DNA from: Neptunicoccus sediminis
Lineage (GTDB): Bacteria > Pseudomonadota > Alphaproteobacteria > Rhodobacterales > Rhodobacteraceae
Direction of reading: 5' to 3'
Assembly (NCBI RefSeq): GCF_001719615.1
Contig: NZ_MDVX01000001.1
Span: 248,001-312,000 of the forward strand
Length of the DNA stretch: 64,000 nt
The notes under the pieces are model-generated. The model was given only the letters and a program-made list of their open reading frames with translations. It did not search any database and had not been told where the DNA came from. Shown one piece after another: positions 45,927 through 54,433 of this stretch. Position 1 is the stretch's first letter; every line of letters starts with the position of its first letter. A program made the position numbers and the translations under genes.

Positions 45927-46841
45927 TCAGCCGATTTGCGCTGTGATGTAGGTTAATGGCACATCCGGCGCGATGGCTGACAAGACGGCCTCTGTTGCGG
46001 AACGCTGACTGATCGGGGCCTGCGCCTCTACCAGTGTGGCCGCGGTGATGGCGATAGGGGATTGGCAGGGCTGGCGCATGTTCATCAGCGCCAGCGCGGA
46101 TTGTAGCGGCGAAAAACTGGGGTTGTAGGCGGCGTTCTCTGCGTAGCGTCCCTGAAACACCGTGCCATCCGCCTGCGCAACCGCGATACCGCAATAGCCG
46201 CCGGTGTAGGGCGCATAGCTTGCCTCTGCTGCTTTGAGGGCAGCTTGCGCCAGCGGCTCTTTGCTCTGAATAGTAAGTTGCTGTTTTTGCGGCGACATCA
46301 GACCACCCTCCATCCCGAGATCTGCCGGACCAAAGGACTCTGGCAGGTAGTGGGAGAGCGGTTGGGTGGAATAGCTGAAATCTCCTGAATCGGACCCTTT
46401 GCGCATCAGGATGTTGAACCCGTGCCCAGCAGAGGCCAGTTCGTTCATAAACTGGCGGCAGTACCCGCAAGGCGCTGCGTTGACGGCGAGAGTGTCCAGA
46501 CCTTCCTCACCCGCCTGCCAAGCGTGGTTAATGGCGGATTGTTCTCCGTGCACCGAAAAGCTGAGCGCATGGCCGGAAAACTCCATATTAGACCCGAAAT
46601 AAAGGTTTCCCGTTGTTCGACCCAGTGCAACGGCGCCAACGTGAAAGCCTGACAACGGCACCCGCGCATAGGCAGCGGCCAGCGGCAGCAGTTGGATCAT
46701 CAGGGTGCCAGTATCCTGCCCCAATTGCGCTGCCGCCCTCTCTACGGTCGCAGCAGGGATCATCGCACCTTTCGACAGGTCAGGCGCCAGCAGGTCGCGC
46801 AGGTCCGGCGCGAAATCATCGGGGAAGGGAAGTTCGGTCAT
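45927..46841 (-). CDS. cdd: Cytidine deaminase, long (two-domain) form
   Basis: A 304-residue deaminase converting cytidine and deoxycytidine to uridine forms. The catalytic zinc site is H98-G-E100 (VHGEQSAINHAW) and C125/C128 (NAAPCGYCRQFMNE). The C-terminal half is the degenerate second domain (AVAQADGTVFQGRYAENAAY). This matches the gammaproteobacterial (E. coli type) dimeric enzyme rather than the ~130-residue tetrameric form common in alphaproteobacteria, so transfer is possible. It ends five bases after convergent regA. The LysR gene behind it shares its strand. Confidence 0.93.
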   Translation of the reverse strand: MTELPFPDDFAPDLRDLLAPDLSKGAMIPAATVERAAAQLGQDTGTLMIQLLPLAAAYARVPLSGFHVGAVALGRTTGNLYFGSNMEFSGHALSFSVHGEQSAINHAWQAGEEGLDTLAVNAAPCGYCRQFMNELASAGHGFNILMRKGSDSGDFSYSTQPLSHYLPESFGPADLGMEGGLMSPQKQQLTIQSKEPLAQAALKAAEASYAPYTGGYCGIAVAQADGTVFQGRYAENAAYNPSFSPLQSALALMNMRQPCQSPIAITAATLVEAQAPISQRSATEAVLSAIAPDVPLTYITAQIG

Positions 46842-46880
46842 GGGGGCGTCTTTCGTATTCTTTTGGGGAGTAACCCTGTT

Positions 46881-47759
46881 TCACGCAGTATTGGCAACCT
46901 GCAACAGCCATTTTCGCAGGATACGCTCCTTCGGACCGTCCCGCGACGGCAACCAGACGAGGTAATAGCCGAGGTTTTCGGAATCCAGTTCAAACAGGAG
47001 CTTCAACTGACCCGTTGCTACTTCTCGTTCGATCAGAGAGCGGGGATGCAGTGTCACCCCTAAACCTGCCATCACCCCGGACAGCGCGAGGCTTGAGCGT
47101 GACATCAGATTTACCTTCAATTTGTCAAAGTCCAGACCCTCTGCCTCCAGCATGGCGCGGCGCTCCATCATGGAGTCCTCCAGCAGCCAGGGTAGGGATT
47201 GTGTGTCTTTAAGGGTCTTGATTTCGCAATCTTTCACCAGATCGGGGTGCGCCACCACACAAAACCCGCCGTCTGTTAGCTTCTCAACCTCCATCCCTTG
47301 CCAGTCCCCCGCGCCGTAGCGGATCGCCAGATCAAAGACACCTTGGTTCAGATCCACCAGCGCGACACTCGGGTTGATGTTGATAGGGATTTCAGGATGA
47401 TCGCGCCAGAAGGACCCGATGCGCGGCATCAGCCAGTTGGTCGCAAAGGCCGGCGTGACAGAGATATTCAGCGGCCGGTCTTCGTGCAGGCGGCGCAGGT
47501 CATCGACACCCGCAGCGATTTCCGCAAAACCGGTTTGCAACCGGACCGACAAAGCGTGCCCGCTAGGGGTCAGAACCAGTCCGCGCCCTTGTCTCTGCAC
47601 CAGTGCCTCTTTGAAATCAGCCTCTAGCCCGCGCACGTGCTGGGCAATGGCCGCATGGGTGACATTCAGTTCCCGTGCGGCCCTGCTAAAATTTAGATGT
47701 CGCGCGGTCGCTTCAAACGCACGCAGAGCTGCCAGCGAGGGAATATCGCGCCAGTCCAT
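46881..47759 (-). CDS. LysR family transcriptional regulator (GcvA-like)
   Basis: A 292-residue LysR protein. The DNA-binding domain (residues 1-65) reads PSLAALRAFEATARHLNFSR and ARELNVTHAAIAQHVRGLEA. This 'SLAALRAFEA' opening is typical of the GcvA/TrpI/AmpR branch. The effector domain contains NISVTPAFATNWLMPRIGSF and VMAGLGVTLHPRSLIE. It lies 39 bp upstream of cdd on the same strand and divergent to a 55-residue ORF. The regulon is unknown; candidates are cdd or the small gene. Confidence 0.92.
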   Translation of the reverse strand: MDWRDIPSLAALRAFEATARHLNFSRAARELNVTHAAIAQHVRGLEADFKEALVQRQGRGLVLTPSGHALSVRLQTGFAEIAAGVDDLRRLHEDRPLNISVTPAFATNWLMPRIGSFWRDHPEIPININPSVALVDLNQGVFDLAIRYGAGDWQGMEVEKLTDGGFCVVAHPDLVKDCEIKTLKDTQSLPWLLEDSMMERRAMLEAEGLDFDKLKVNLMSRSSLALSGVMAGLGVTLHPRSLIEREVATGQLKLLFELDSENLGYYLVWLPSRDGPKERILRKWLLQVANTA

Positions 47760-47783
47760 CAGAATATAAGTTCAGCTAACATT

Positions 47784-47799
47784 TCCGAAATATTACGGA
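47784..47799. promoter_or_regulatory. Possible LysR operator
   Basis: TCCG-N8-CGGA with an AT-rich centre sits in the 100-bp gap between the LysR gene and the 55-residue ORF, 24 bp from the LysR ATG. The size and position suit a LysR-type site. A TATATT box lies at 47837-47842, before the small gene. Confidence 0.3.
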
Positions 47800-47859
47800 T
47801 TCGATCTGCAAAGGCAATCGCCTTAGAGCTAGGGGATATATTCACAGAAAGGACACAGC

Positions 47860-48027
47860 ATGTTCAACTCTATCGCCAAGGCCCTGATGATTGCCACCCG
47901 CAACGATAAGACCCGAAATGACGGGTATCACGCGCTAGATTCCGAAGCCTACCGCCATGAGGAGCGCAAGAAACTGGAATTGGAGCGTCAGGAAGCCCTG
48001 CGCCGCATCCATTCGCTCCACATTTGA
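47860..48027 (+). CDS. Small basic protein of unknown function (55 aa)
   Basis: A short ORF with a convincing AAAGGA ribosome site eight bases before ATG 47860. The product starts MFNSIAKALMIATRND and ends in a charged helix (HEERKKLELERQEALRRIHS) that could be a coiled coil. It is very rich in Arg, Lys, Glu and His, without Cys. No family is recognised. Its place, divergent to a LysR gene with an AT-rich gap between them, suggests it is a real regulated gene. It ends 13 bases before a convergent HD-domain gene. Confidence 0.65.
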   Translation: MFNSIAKALMIATRNDKTRNDGYHALDSEAYRHEERKKLELERQEALRRIHSLHI

Positions 48028-48039
48028 AAGGTTGAAAGC

Positions 48040-48627
48040 TCAGCTTTCGATCAGATCGGTAAAGACTTCCATAAACGCACCCTTTGATTCCATCGGGGGG
48101 TGCGGCCGCAACCTGCGTCTGGGGATGTCGTCGAACACCGGCTTGCCAAACAGCTTATCCGCTTCTTCTTCGGAAAACCCTGCGATCTGAACCGCTTCCA
48201 GCCATGCGGAAATCCGGTCTGCCCGTTTGATCTGCTTCTTGATTGTCGGGGGCAGTTCCGCAGGCAGACCGAACCGGATATGGATCGCCGCCATCAACCG
48301 TTTGTCCAGCGCGGCATATTCAGGGCCGACCGCATCCTTAACAGGAGAAATCATATCCCCGATCACATATTCCGGTGCGTCATGCAGCAGGGCGGCCAGT
48401 TGCCAGTCCCGCCCCGCTTTCGGATAGAGGCGGCGGTAAAGTTCCAGCACAAAGACCGAATGTTCGGCCACGGAATAGGGGTAATCCCCGCGGGTTTGCC
48501 CGTTCCACCGCGCAACAAAGGCCAGCCCGTGAGCGATGTCCTCAATTTCTATGTCCAGTGGCGAGGGGTCCAACAGATCCAGCCGCCGCCCCGATAACAT
48601 CCGCTGCCATGCCCGTTGTGGTTTCAT
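48040..48627 (-). CDS. HD-domain hydrolase (YfbR-like)
   Basis: A 195-residue metal-dependent phosphohydrolase. The HD-type ligands are visible in YSVAEHSVFVLELYRR (first His), ALLHDAPEYVIGDM (HD pair plus Glu) and the late KRADRISAWLEA (Asp). The N-terminus LDLLDPSPLDIEIEDIAHGL is typical of the YfbR 5'-deoxynucleotidase relatives in alphaproteobacteria. The substrate is likely a nucleotide, unproven. It is convergent with the 55-residue ORF and divergent from the small exported gene. Confidence 0.85.
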   Translation of the reverse strand: MKPQRAWQRMLSGRRLDLLDPSPLDIEIEDIAHGLAFVARWNGQTRGDYPYSVAEHSVFVLELYRRLYPKAGRDWQLAALLHDAPEYVIGDMISPVKDAVGPEYAALDKRLMAAIHIRFGLPAELPPTIKKQIKRADRISAWLEAVQIAGFSEEEADKLFGKPVFDDIPRRRLRPHPPMESKGAFMEVFTDLIES

Positions 48628-48715
48628 GGGATCTCCTTTGCGGGCATTTCGTTTCTTTCAAGTGCCTATGCAACGATTTCGCGATTCATGCGTTGATTGC
48701 ATGAAGGAGGCAACA

Positions 48716-49045
48716 ATGAAACGCTTTTTTATCGCACTGACAACCGCCGTTTTGGCAACCACAACCGCACAGGCCGCCACGTCCTGCATGGACTCCGAAG
48801 AGATGGAGGCCGCTCTGGTGGATTGGTATTCCGAAAAGGCCGTTGGTCCGAAAATCAGCCGGAATGACACAGACATCCAGCTTTGGGCGTCCGAGCAAAA
48901 CGGCACATGGACCCTTGTCAGCTATTACGAAAGCGGCCAGTCCTGCGTTGTTGCCCAAGGGGACCACACCACACCGGAACCTGATCTGGAACAGCAGGAA
49001 GAGCTGTACTCCCACTTGGAAACACCAACCGACCGGACGCTCTGA
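48716..49045 (+). CDS. Small exported protein of unknown function
   Basis: A 109-residue protein with a clear signal peptide (MKRFFIALTTAVLATTTAQA, cleavage after about 20) and a perfect GGAGG seven bases before ATG 48716. The mature part has two Cys (ATSCMDSEE and GQSCVVAQG) that probably form a disulfide, an aromatic strand LWASEQNGTWTLVSYY and an acidic C-terminus. The family is not recognised. It sits 80 bp before ahcY on the same strand but probably has its own promoter. A periplasmic role is inferred from the signal. Confidence 0.75.
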   Translation: MKRFFIALTTAVLATTTAQAATSCMDSEEMEAALVDWYSEKAVGPKISRNDTDIQLWASEQNGTWTLVSYYESGQSCVVAQGDHTTPEPDLEQQEELYSHLETPTDRTL

Positions 49046-49067
49046 CACCCCTGTGATTCATTGCCCG

Positions 49068-49096
49068 TTGAGCAAATAGCCGTTTGCTGCTAAGGC
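49068..49096 (+). promoter_or_regulatory. Possible ahcY promoter with small dyad
   Basis: TTGAGC (49068-49073), 17 bp, TAAGGC (49091-49096). The spacer holds AGCAAA-TAGCCG-TTTGCT (49071-49088), a perfect 6-bp dyad that could be an operator or a leader hairpin. I could not fit the sequence to an SAH or SAM riboswitch. Confidence 0.35.
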
Positions 49097-49125
49097 CCTG
49101 TCAAAACCAAAAGGAAGGTTCTGAC

Positions 49126-50511
49126 ATGGCGTCTGACTACATTGTAAAAGACATTTCACTGGCTGAATTTGGCCGCAAGGAACTAGACATTGCGGAAACC
49201 GAAATGCCGGGGTTGATGGCTCTGCGCGAGGAATTCGGTGAAAGCCAGCCCTTGAAAGGGGCGCGGATTGTCGGCTCGCTTCACATGACGATCCAGACCG
49301 CCGTTCTGATCGAAACACTGACAGCCCTTGGCGCTGATGTGCGCTGGGCGTCTTGCAACATCTTTTCCACACAAGACCACGCCGCCGCTGCAATCGCTGC
49401 GTCCGGTGTTCCTGTCTTTGCGATCAAGGGTCAAACCCTTGAAGAGCATTGGGATTATCTTGACCGGTCCTTCCTGTTTGATGACGGTCCGAACCTGATC
49501 CTTGACGATGGCGGCGATGCAACGCTCTACATCCTGCTTGGCGCACGGATCGAAGCAGGCGAAGACTTCGGCGTTCCGACATCCGAAGAAGAAGAAGCGA
49601 TCCAGAAGCAGATCAAGAAACGTATGGCGGCCTCTCCGGGTTGGTTCACAAAGATGCGTGGCCAGATCAAAGGCGTGTCCGAAGAAACAACAACCGGCGT
49701 CCACCGTCTGTATGAACTGCAAAAGAACGGCGACCTGCCATTCCCTGCGATCAACGTGAATGATTCTGTGACCAAGTCGAAATTCGACAACAAATACGGC
49801 TGTAAAGAATCGCTCGTGGACGGTATCCGCCGCGCGACAGACACGATGATGGCCGGTAAAACCGCTGTGGTATGCGGGTACGGCGATGTGGGCAAAGGCT
49901 CTGCCGCGTCCCTGCGTGGGGCCGGTGCCCGTGTGAAAGTGACTGAAATTGACCCGATCTGCGCGCTTCAGGCAGCGATGGACGGGTTTGAAGTCACCAC
50001 TCTGGAAGATTGCGTTAAAGACGCGGATATATTTGTGACCACCACCGGCAACAAAGACATCATCCGCATCGAGCATATGCGCGAGATGAAGGATATGGCG
50101 ATCGTCGGGAACATCGGTCACTTTGATAATGAAATTCAGGTGGCAAATCTTGCCAATCTGAAATGCACAAACATCAAGGATCAGGTGGATATGTACGAAA
50201 TGCCATCTGGCAACCGTATGATCCTGCTGTCCCAAGGGCGTTTGTTGAACCTTGGCAACGCGACAGGCCACCCGTCCTTTGTGATGTCTGCGTCCTTTAC
50301 CAATCAGGTGCTGGCCCAGATTGAGTTGTGGACCCGTGGGGAGCAGTACAACAACGAAGTTTACATCCTGCCCAAACATCTGGACGAAAAAGTTGCCCGT
50401 CTGCACCTTGCAAAGATCGGCGTGAAACTGACAGAACTGTCCAAAGAACAGGCCGATTACATCGGTGTGACGACCGATGGTCCTTATAAACCGGAACACT
50501 ATCGTTACTAA
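49126..50511 (+). CDS. ahcY: Adenosylhomocysteinase
   Basis: A 461-residue S-adenosylhomocysteine hydrolase. It splits SAH to homocysteine and adenosine, relieving product inhibition of methyltransferases. Signatures are [19 protein letters not shown], the NAD-binding [18 protein letters not shown] and [17 protein letters not shown], with the C-terminal KPEHYRY. AAGGAAGG precedes ATG 49126. In Rhodobacter capsulatus ahcY lies just beyond regA-hvrA; here several unrelated genes lie between regA and ahcY. A strong terminator follows. Confidence 0.98.
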   Translation: MASDYIVKDISLAEFGRKELDIAETEMPGLMALREEFGESQPLKGARIVGSLHMTIQTAVLIETLTALGADVRWASCNIFSTQDHAAAAIAASGVPVFAIKGQTLEEHWDYLDRSFLFDDGPNLILDDGGDATLYILLGARIEAGEDFGVPTSEEEEAIQKQIKKRMAASPGWFTKMRGQIKGVSEETTTGVHRLYELQKNGDLPFPAINVNDSVTKSKFDNKYGCKESLVDGIRRATDTMMAGKTAVVCGYGDVGKGSAASLRGAGARVKVTEIDPICALQAAMDGFEVTTLEDCVKDADIFVTTTGNKDIIRIEHMREMKDMAIVGNIGHFDNEIQVANLANLKCTNIKDQVDMYEMPSGNRMILLSQGRLLNLGNATGHPSFVMSASFTNQVLAQIELWTRGEQYNNEVYILPKHLDEKVARLHLAKIGVKLTELSKEQADYIGVTTDGPYKPEHYRY

Positions 50512-50542
50512 ACGGTTCTGCCCGGTTTCTGGAAAATGCGAA

Positions 50543-50568
50543 ACGACCGCTCCGGCGGTCGTTTTTTT
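50543..50568 (+). terminator. Rho-independent terminator of ahcY
   Basis: ACGACCGC (50543-50550) pairs with GCGGTCGT (50555-50562) around TCCG, followed by seven T (50562-50568). A textbook terminator 32 bp after the ahcY stop. Confidence 0.93.
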
Positions 50569-50735
50569 GTCTGGCGCATGCGCTTTACAGCCGGAATACG
50601 GCCAAAACGCAAAGAATGTCACAAGCCCCCTTTTTTTGCATTCCCGCTTCCCCTAAGTTTTGCCCCGAGAAGGGCGCTACACGCAGGATGGCCCTTTCTT
50701 GATAACAGGGACAATCCGGCGCTTAGGAGTTAGAA

Positions 50736-51077
50736 ATGGGAAAACGCGACGATTTGATTGCCAGATATGCTGACGATCTGAAGAATAAATGTGGAATGAC
50801 CCCCGACATGGACCTACTGACCAAAGTAACCATCGGCTGTGGTCCGTCGATTTATGATGCTGATGCGGCAACGGTTGCGTCCAGTCAGGCCGGAGAACTG
50901 GAAACCGTCAAACAAAACTTCCTCGTCAAAAAACTCGGGCTGTCCGACGGACCCGAGCTTGATACCGCGATGGAAAAAGTGATCGACACCTATGGCAAAT
51001 CAGAGCGGAACAAGTACCGCGCTGTGATTTATTACATGCTGACCAAAGAGTTCGGCAAAGAGTCTGTTTACAGTTAA
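50736..51077 (+). CDS. DUF2853 family protein
   Basis: A 113-residue, mostly helical cytoplasmic protein that begins MGKRDDLIARYADDLKNKCG and ends YRAVIYYMLTKEFGKESVYS, the pattern of DUF2853, a small family of unknown function found in alphaproteobacteria and Bacteroidetes. Two Cys (C19 and C35) are present. It has its own upstream region of about 170 bp after the ahcY terminator, a TAGGAG ribosome site and a hairpin after its stop, so it is probably monocistronic. Confidence 0.88.
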   Translation: MGKRDDLIARYADDLKNKCGMTPDMDLLTKVTIGCGPSIYDADAATVASSQAGELETVKQNFLVKKLGLSDGPELDTAMEKVIDTYGKSERNKYRAVIYYMLTKEFGKESVYS

Positions 51078-51100
51078 TTCTTTTCAAAACCAGAGCTTAC

Positions 51101-51130
51101 GGGCGCCCGCTGTGGCGCCCTTTGTGATTT
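51101..51130 (+). terminator. Hairpin after the DUF2853 gene
   Basis: GGGCGCC (51101-51107) and GGCGCCC (51114-51120) form a 7-bp stem, followed by TTTGTGATTT. The U tract is interrupted, so efficiency may be partial. The extensin-like gene starts 24 bp after the stem. Confidence 0.6.
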
Positions 51131-51143
51131 AAGGGGGATCGCA

Positions 51144-51860
51144 ATGGGGCGCAAAAGTAAGCTCGGCTGGTTGCTTGGCGGTCTGTTTCTGCCCGTGGTC
51201 GCGCTGGCATTTGCTGTCACAACGCTATTGTATCACCCGCAAACACCGTTGCCACCGGAGTGGAACCCGACCCGTCCGCTGGATCCCAAGGCCCCGTTGA
51301 CGCGGATCACCCAATGGAAACTGGCAGGGGCGGTAGCAGAACCGCAACTTTGCGCCGCAGCGTTGGAGCGGATTGCCGCGCCGGTTGTCGCCCTGCCACC
51401 GCAAGAGCAAGACGACCAGTGTCACATCAGAAACCGCGTACAGCTTTCGAATCTGGCGACAGCCCGAATTGCCCCGCTGGAAACCCGCTGCGACATCGCC
51501 CTGCGGTTGGCCATGTGGGAACATCACGGGTTGCAGCCCGCTGCGCAGGCGCTGCTGGGCGCAGGGATCAGCCGCATTCACCATTATGGCAGCTATTCTT
51601 GCCGGACAATCGCAGGGTCATCACGGATGAGCCAGCATGCGACGGCGAATGCGCTGGATATATCCGGTTTCGATCTGACAAACGGGCAAAAAATCCGCTT
51701 GCGCAATGATTGGCAAGCTACGGGAAAAACAGCAGAATTTCTGCGCTCGGCACGGAATAGCGCCTGTGCGTGGTTCCGCATGGTGCTAAGCCCTGATTAC
51801 AACGCCGCACATCATGACCATTTCCACATGGATCAGGGGCGCTGGTCGGGATGCCGCTAG
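51144..51860 (+). CDS. Extensin-like C-terminal domain protein (putative cell-wall peptidase fold)
   Basis: A 238-residue protein. A membrane anchor (about 9-31) is followed by a Pro-rich stretch and the extensin-like C domain (about 65-238). This holds SCRTIAGSSRMSQHATANAL, DISGFDLTNG and a final HHDHFHMDQGRWSGCR. The Sx-H-x6-D and HxH layout resembles LAS-type metallopeptidases (VanY/MepA), so periplasmic peptidoglycan hydrolysis is likely. Paired cysteines suggest disulfides. It follows DUF2853 and is convergent with the EVE gene, four bases apart. Confidence 0.85.
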   Translation: MGRKSKLGWLLGGLFLPVVALAFAVTTLLYHPQTPLPPEWNPTRPLDPKAPLTRITQWKLAGAVAEPQLCAAALERIAAPVVALPPQEQDDQCHIRNRVQLSNLATARIAPLETRCDIALRLAMWEHHGLQPAAQALLGAGISRIHHYGSYSCRTIAGSSRMSQHATANALDISGFDLTNGQKIRLRNDWQATGKTAEFLRSARNSACAWFRMVLSPDYNAAHHDHFHMDQGRWSGCR

Positions 51861-51863
51861 CCT

Positions 51864-52277
51864 CTACAGGCCGCCCATTTCGCAGATGATGTCCCATTCT
51901 TCGGGGCGCACGGGTTGCACCGACAAGCGGGAGTTTTTGACCAGCACCATCTCGGACAGACGCGGATCGGCCTTTACCATGTCCAGCGTGACAGGCGTTT
52001 TCAGCGGTTTGACCGCCTTGATGTCCACACATTCCCAGCGGTCATCGTCTGTTGTGCTGTCAGGATGGGCAGTTGCGCAGACCTCGACGATCCCGACAAC
52101 GGCTTTTTCCTTCAAGGAGTGGTAGAAAAACCCCAGATCGCCGATTGCCATGTCACGCATGAAGTTGCGGGCCTGATAGTTTCGTACACCGTCCCATTCC
52201 TCGCCAGCATCGCCCTTGGCAACCTGATCGTCCCAGCCCCATGTGTTGGGTTCCGATTTGAACAGCCAGTAGTTCAT
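51864..52277 (-). CDS. EVE domain protein
   Basis: A 137-residue protein made of one EVE domain (PUA-like fold). It starts MNYWLFKSEPNTWGWDDQV, then WDGVRNYQARNFMRDM, GFFYHSLKEKAVVGIVEV and the ends typical of the thymocyte-nuclear-protein-1 branch. EVE/YTH-like domains bind modified bases, so an RNA or DNA base reader is likely. ATG 52277 lies 14 bp after gpsA; the open frame upstream overlaps gpsA and is not coding. It is the last gene of tsaD-gpsA-EVE. Confidence 0.92.
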   Translation of the reverse strand: MNYWLFKSEPNTWGWDDQVAKGDAGEEWDGVRNYQARNFMRDMAIGDLGFFYHSLKEKAVVGIVEVCATAHPDSTTDDDRWECVDIKAVKPLKTPVTLDMVKADPRLSEMVLVKNSRLSVQPVRPEEWDIICEMGGL

Positions 52278-52291
52278 GATGCCCTCCGCGT

Positions 52292-53263
52292 TTATCGGCT
52301 TTCCGGTTTCAGGGGGCGCGACATCAGTGTGCGCAGCACCTGTTCCAGTTCCTGCCGTCCATCCAACACATCCGCAACCGCCTGTGCAATCGGCATTTCG
52401 ATGTTCTGGCGGCTTGCCAGCCCCAAAACCGCCTGCGCTGTGGCGATGCCTTCCACGGTTTTTCCGGTGCCGAACGCCCCTTCGCGGCCCAGTTTTTCCC
52501 CGAAAGCAAAGTTGCGGGATTGCAGCGAGGTGCAGCTCAACGCCAGATCGCCAAAGCCGGACAACCCCATCAAAGTCTCTGTTTTTGCCCCCATAGAGGC
52601 CGCAAGCCGTGCCAGTTCGGCAAAGCCCCGCGTCATCAGGGCAGCGCGGGCGCTTTCGCCCAGTCCGGCCCCCACCACCAGACCGCAGGCAATGGCGTAG
52701 ACGTTCTTGAGCGCCCCGCCAAGCGCAACGCCGGTGGTGTCTTGGGACAGATACAATCGCAAGGAAGCAGAGGAGAGAACCTCTTGCAACCAAGCGCCGG
52801 TTTTTTGGTCTTCGCAGCCGAGCGAAAGCGCAGTCGGTTTGCCCTGTGTCAGCTCGCTCGCAAAGCCCGGGCCGGAGAGAACGGCGACGGTGGCATCGGG
52901 TTTTTTCTCTTTCAATATGTCCTGCTGAAGCAGACCCGTGCCGGTTTCAATACCCTTGGCGCAGAGCAGAACCGGCGCAGCGGCTGGCAGGGACGCTTCG
53001 GCCAGAAAGCTGCGCAGATGTTGTGCGGGCAAGACCATCAACAGGATTTCGGCAGTTTGCAAATCCCTAAGATCAGAGGTGATTTCCAATCCGTCAGGCA
53101 GGGGTACATCGGGAAGATAGCGTTTGTTTACGCCGGTTTGCCGCATGGTATTGATCTGTTCGGGGTCACGCCCCCAAAGCACCACCTCATTGCCGCCCGA
53201 TCGCGCTACGCTGGCAAGGGCCGTGCCGAAGGCGCCTGCGCCGATCACGCCAATCCGCGTCAC
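52292..53263 (-). CDS. gpsA: NAD(P)+-dependent glycerol-3-phosphate dehydrogenase
   Basis: A 323-residue enzyme that reduces dihydroxyacetone phosphate to sn-glycerol-3-phosphate for phospholipid synthesis. The N-terminal dinucleotide motif is [52 protein letters not shown] and the catalytic-Lys/[12 protein letters not shown] segments are present. The start overlaps the tsaD stop (ATGA). The operon tsaD-gpsA-EVE is divergent from hemD-mic60-hemY. Confidence 0.96.
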   Translation of the reverse strand: MTRIGVIGAGAFGTALASVARSGGNEVVLWGRDPEQINTMRQTGVNKRYLPDVPLPDGLEITSDLRDLQTAEILLMVLPAQHLRSFLAEASLPAAAPVLLCAKGIETGTGLLQQDILKEKKPDATVAVLSGPGFASELTQGKPTALSLGCEDQKTGAWLQEVLSSASLRLYLSQDTTGVALGGALKNVYAIACGLVVGAGLGESARAALMTRGFAELARLAASMGAKTETLMGLSGFGDLALSCTSLQSRNFAFGEKLGREGAFGTGKTVEGIATAQAVLGLASRQNIEMPIAQAVADVLDGRQELEQVLRTLMSRPLKPESR

Positions 53264-54354
53264 GCTTTGGCTCCTTTTTTACCAGAGCCAAGCATCGGTG
53301 TTGCCGCCTTGTCCAGCGGCCAGCGCGGGCGGGCGGACAGGGTCAGGTCATCGCTTTCGCCCCCCGCAAACCGTTCCAGTCCGGCCCATGCGATCATCGC
53401 GCCATTATCGGTGCAGTATTTCAGCGGCGGTGCAAGAAATCGGAAACCCTCTTGTGCTGCCACTTTCTGCAGCGCACTGCGGATCAGACTGTTCGCAGCC
53501 ACACCGCCCGCTACGGCCAACACAGGCGTTTCCACAGGTTTGCCAAAGGCGATACAGGCGCGGCGGGTCTTTTCCGCCAGCGTATCAGCCACCGCCTGCT
53601 GGAAACTGGCGCAGAGATCGGCGCGATCCTGTACCGTCAGGCCGCCTTTTTCAGCGACCAGTGTATCGCGCGCACGGCGCAGGGCGGTTTTCAAGCCAGA
53701 GAACGACATATCCAGATCGGGACGATCCAGCAGCGGACGGGGAAAGCGGAACCGTTTCGGATCCCCGTTTTTCGCCTCTTCTTCGATCAAAGGCCCGCCG
53801 GGATACCCAAGGCCAAGAAGTTTTGCTGATTTGTCAAAGGCTTCGCCGGGGGCGTCGTCAATGGTGCCGCCCATGCGGGTGAACTGATCGGGACCGTGTA
53901 CCCCCAGAAACTGACAATGCCCACCTGACACCAGCAACATCAGATAGGGGTATTCCACACCATCCGTCATGCGCGGGGTCAGGGCGTGTCCTGCCAGATG
54001 GTTGACCCCCACCAGCGGTTTGCCAGAGCCGATGGACAGACCCTTGGCACACATCACACCACTTATCACGCCACCGATAAGTCCGGGTCCGGCTGTCACC
54101 GCGATAGCATCCACCTCGCCCAGCGTCAGCCCCGCCTGTTCCAGCGCCTGTTCCACGCATAGGTCCAGCCGCTCTGCATGGGCGCGGGCGGCAATTTCGG
54201 GAACCACACCGCCAAAGGCCGCGTGTAACCCTTCCTGCCCCCAGACGACAGAGGATAACACTTCGGCAGACTCGCTATTCGTGCGACGCACTACGGCGGC
54301 GGCGGTGTCGTCGCAACTGCTCTCCAGCCCCAATACTGTGATATTATGTGACAT
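53260..54354 (-). CDS. tsaD: tRNA threonylcarbamoyladenosine transferase TsaD
   Basis: A 364-residue ASKHA-fold catalytic subunit that transfers threonylcarbamoyl to A37. Motifs are [15 protein letters not shown] at the N-terminus, [16 protein letters not shown], the metal-binding [12 protein letters not shown] and [13 protein letters not shown] placed the start at ATG 54354 rather than the in-frame ATG 54399, which would add 15 residues before [13 protein letters not shown]. TsaE is at 41.9 kb. It leads the tsaD-gpsA-EVE operon, 79 bp from divergent hemD. Confidence 0.96.
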   Translation of the reverse strand: MSHNITVLGLESSCDDTAAAVVRRTNSESAEVLSSVVWGQEGLHAAFGGVVPEIAARAHAERLDLCVEQALEQAGLTLGEVDAIAVTAGPGLIGGVISGVMCAKGLSIGSGKPLVGVNHLAGHALTPRMTDGVEYPYLMLLVSGGHCQFLGVHGPDQFTRMGGTIDDAPGEAFDKSAKLLGLGYPGGPLIEEEAKNGDPKRFRFPRPLLDRPDLDMSFSGLKTALRRARDTLVAEKGGLTVQDRADLCASFQQAVADTLAEKTRRACIAFGKPVETPVLAVAGGVAANSLIRSALQKVAAQEGFRFLAPPLKYCTDNGAMIAWAGLERFAGGESDDLTLSARPRWPLDKAATPMLGSGKKGAKA

Positions 54355-54433
54355 TGCCAATCCGCGCCCGTCATGATTTTCTCGTCCCGCAGGTAACATT
54401 TGCGCCCCTTTTCAGCAATGGTCACATCACCCC

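Noticed and set aside
49046-49125. SAH or SAM/SAH riboswitch before ahcY
   Set aside because: The 80-nt gap has only one small dyad and not the conserved pseudoknot cores.
49183-50622. 479-codon minus-strand frame opposite ahcY
   Set aside because: It runs through the ahcY terminator and is explained by ahcY codon use.
46881-51860. Defence island or mobile element in the 46-52 kb accessory stretch
   Set aside because: No integrase, transposase, inverted repeats, toxin pair or nuclease module; genes are metabolic or unknown and all intact.
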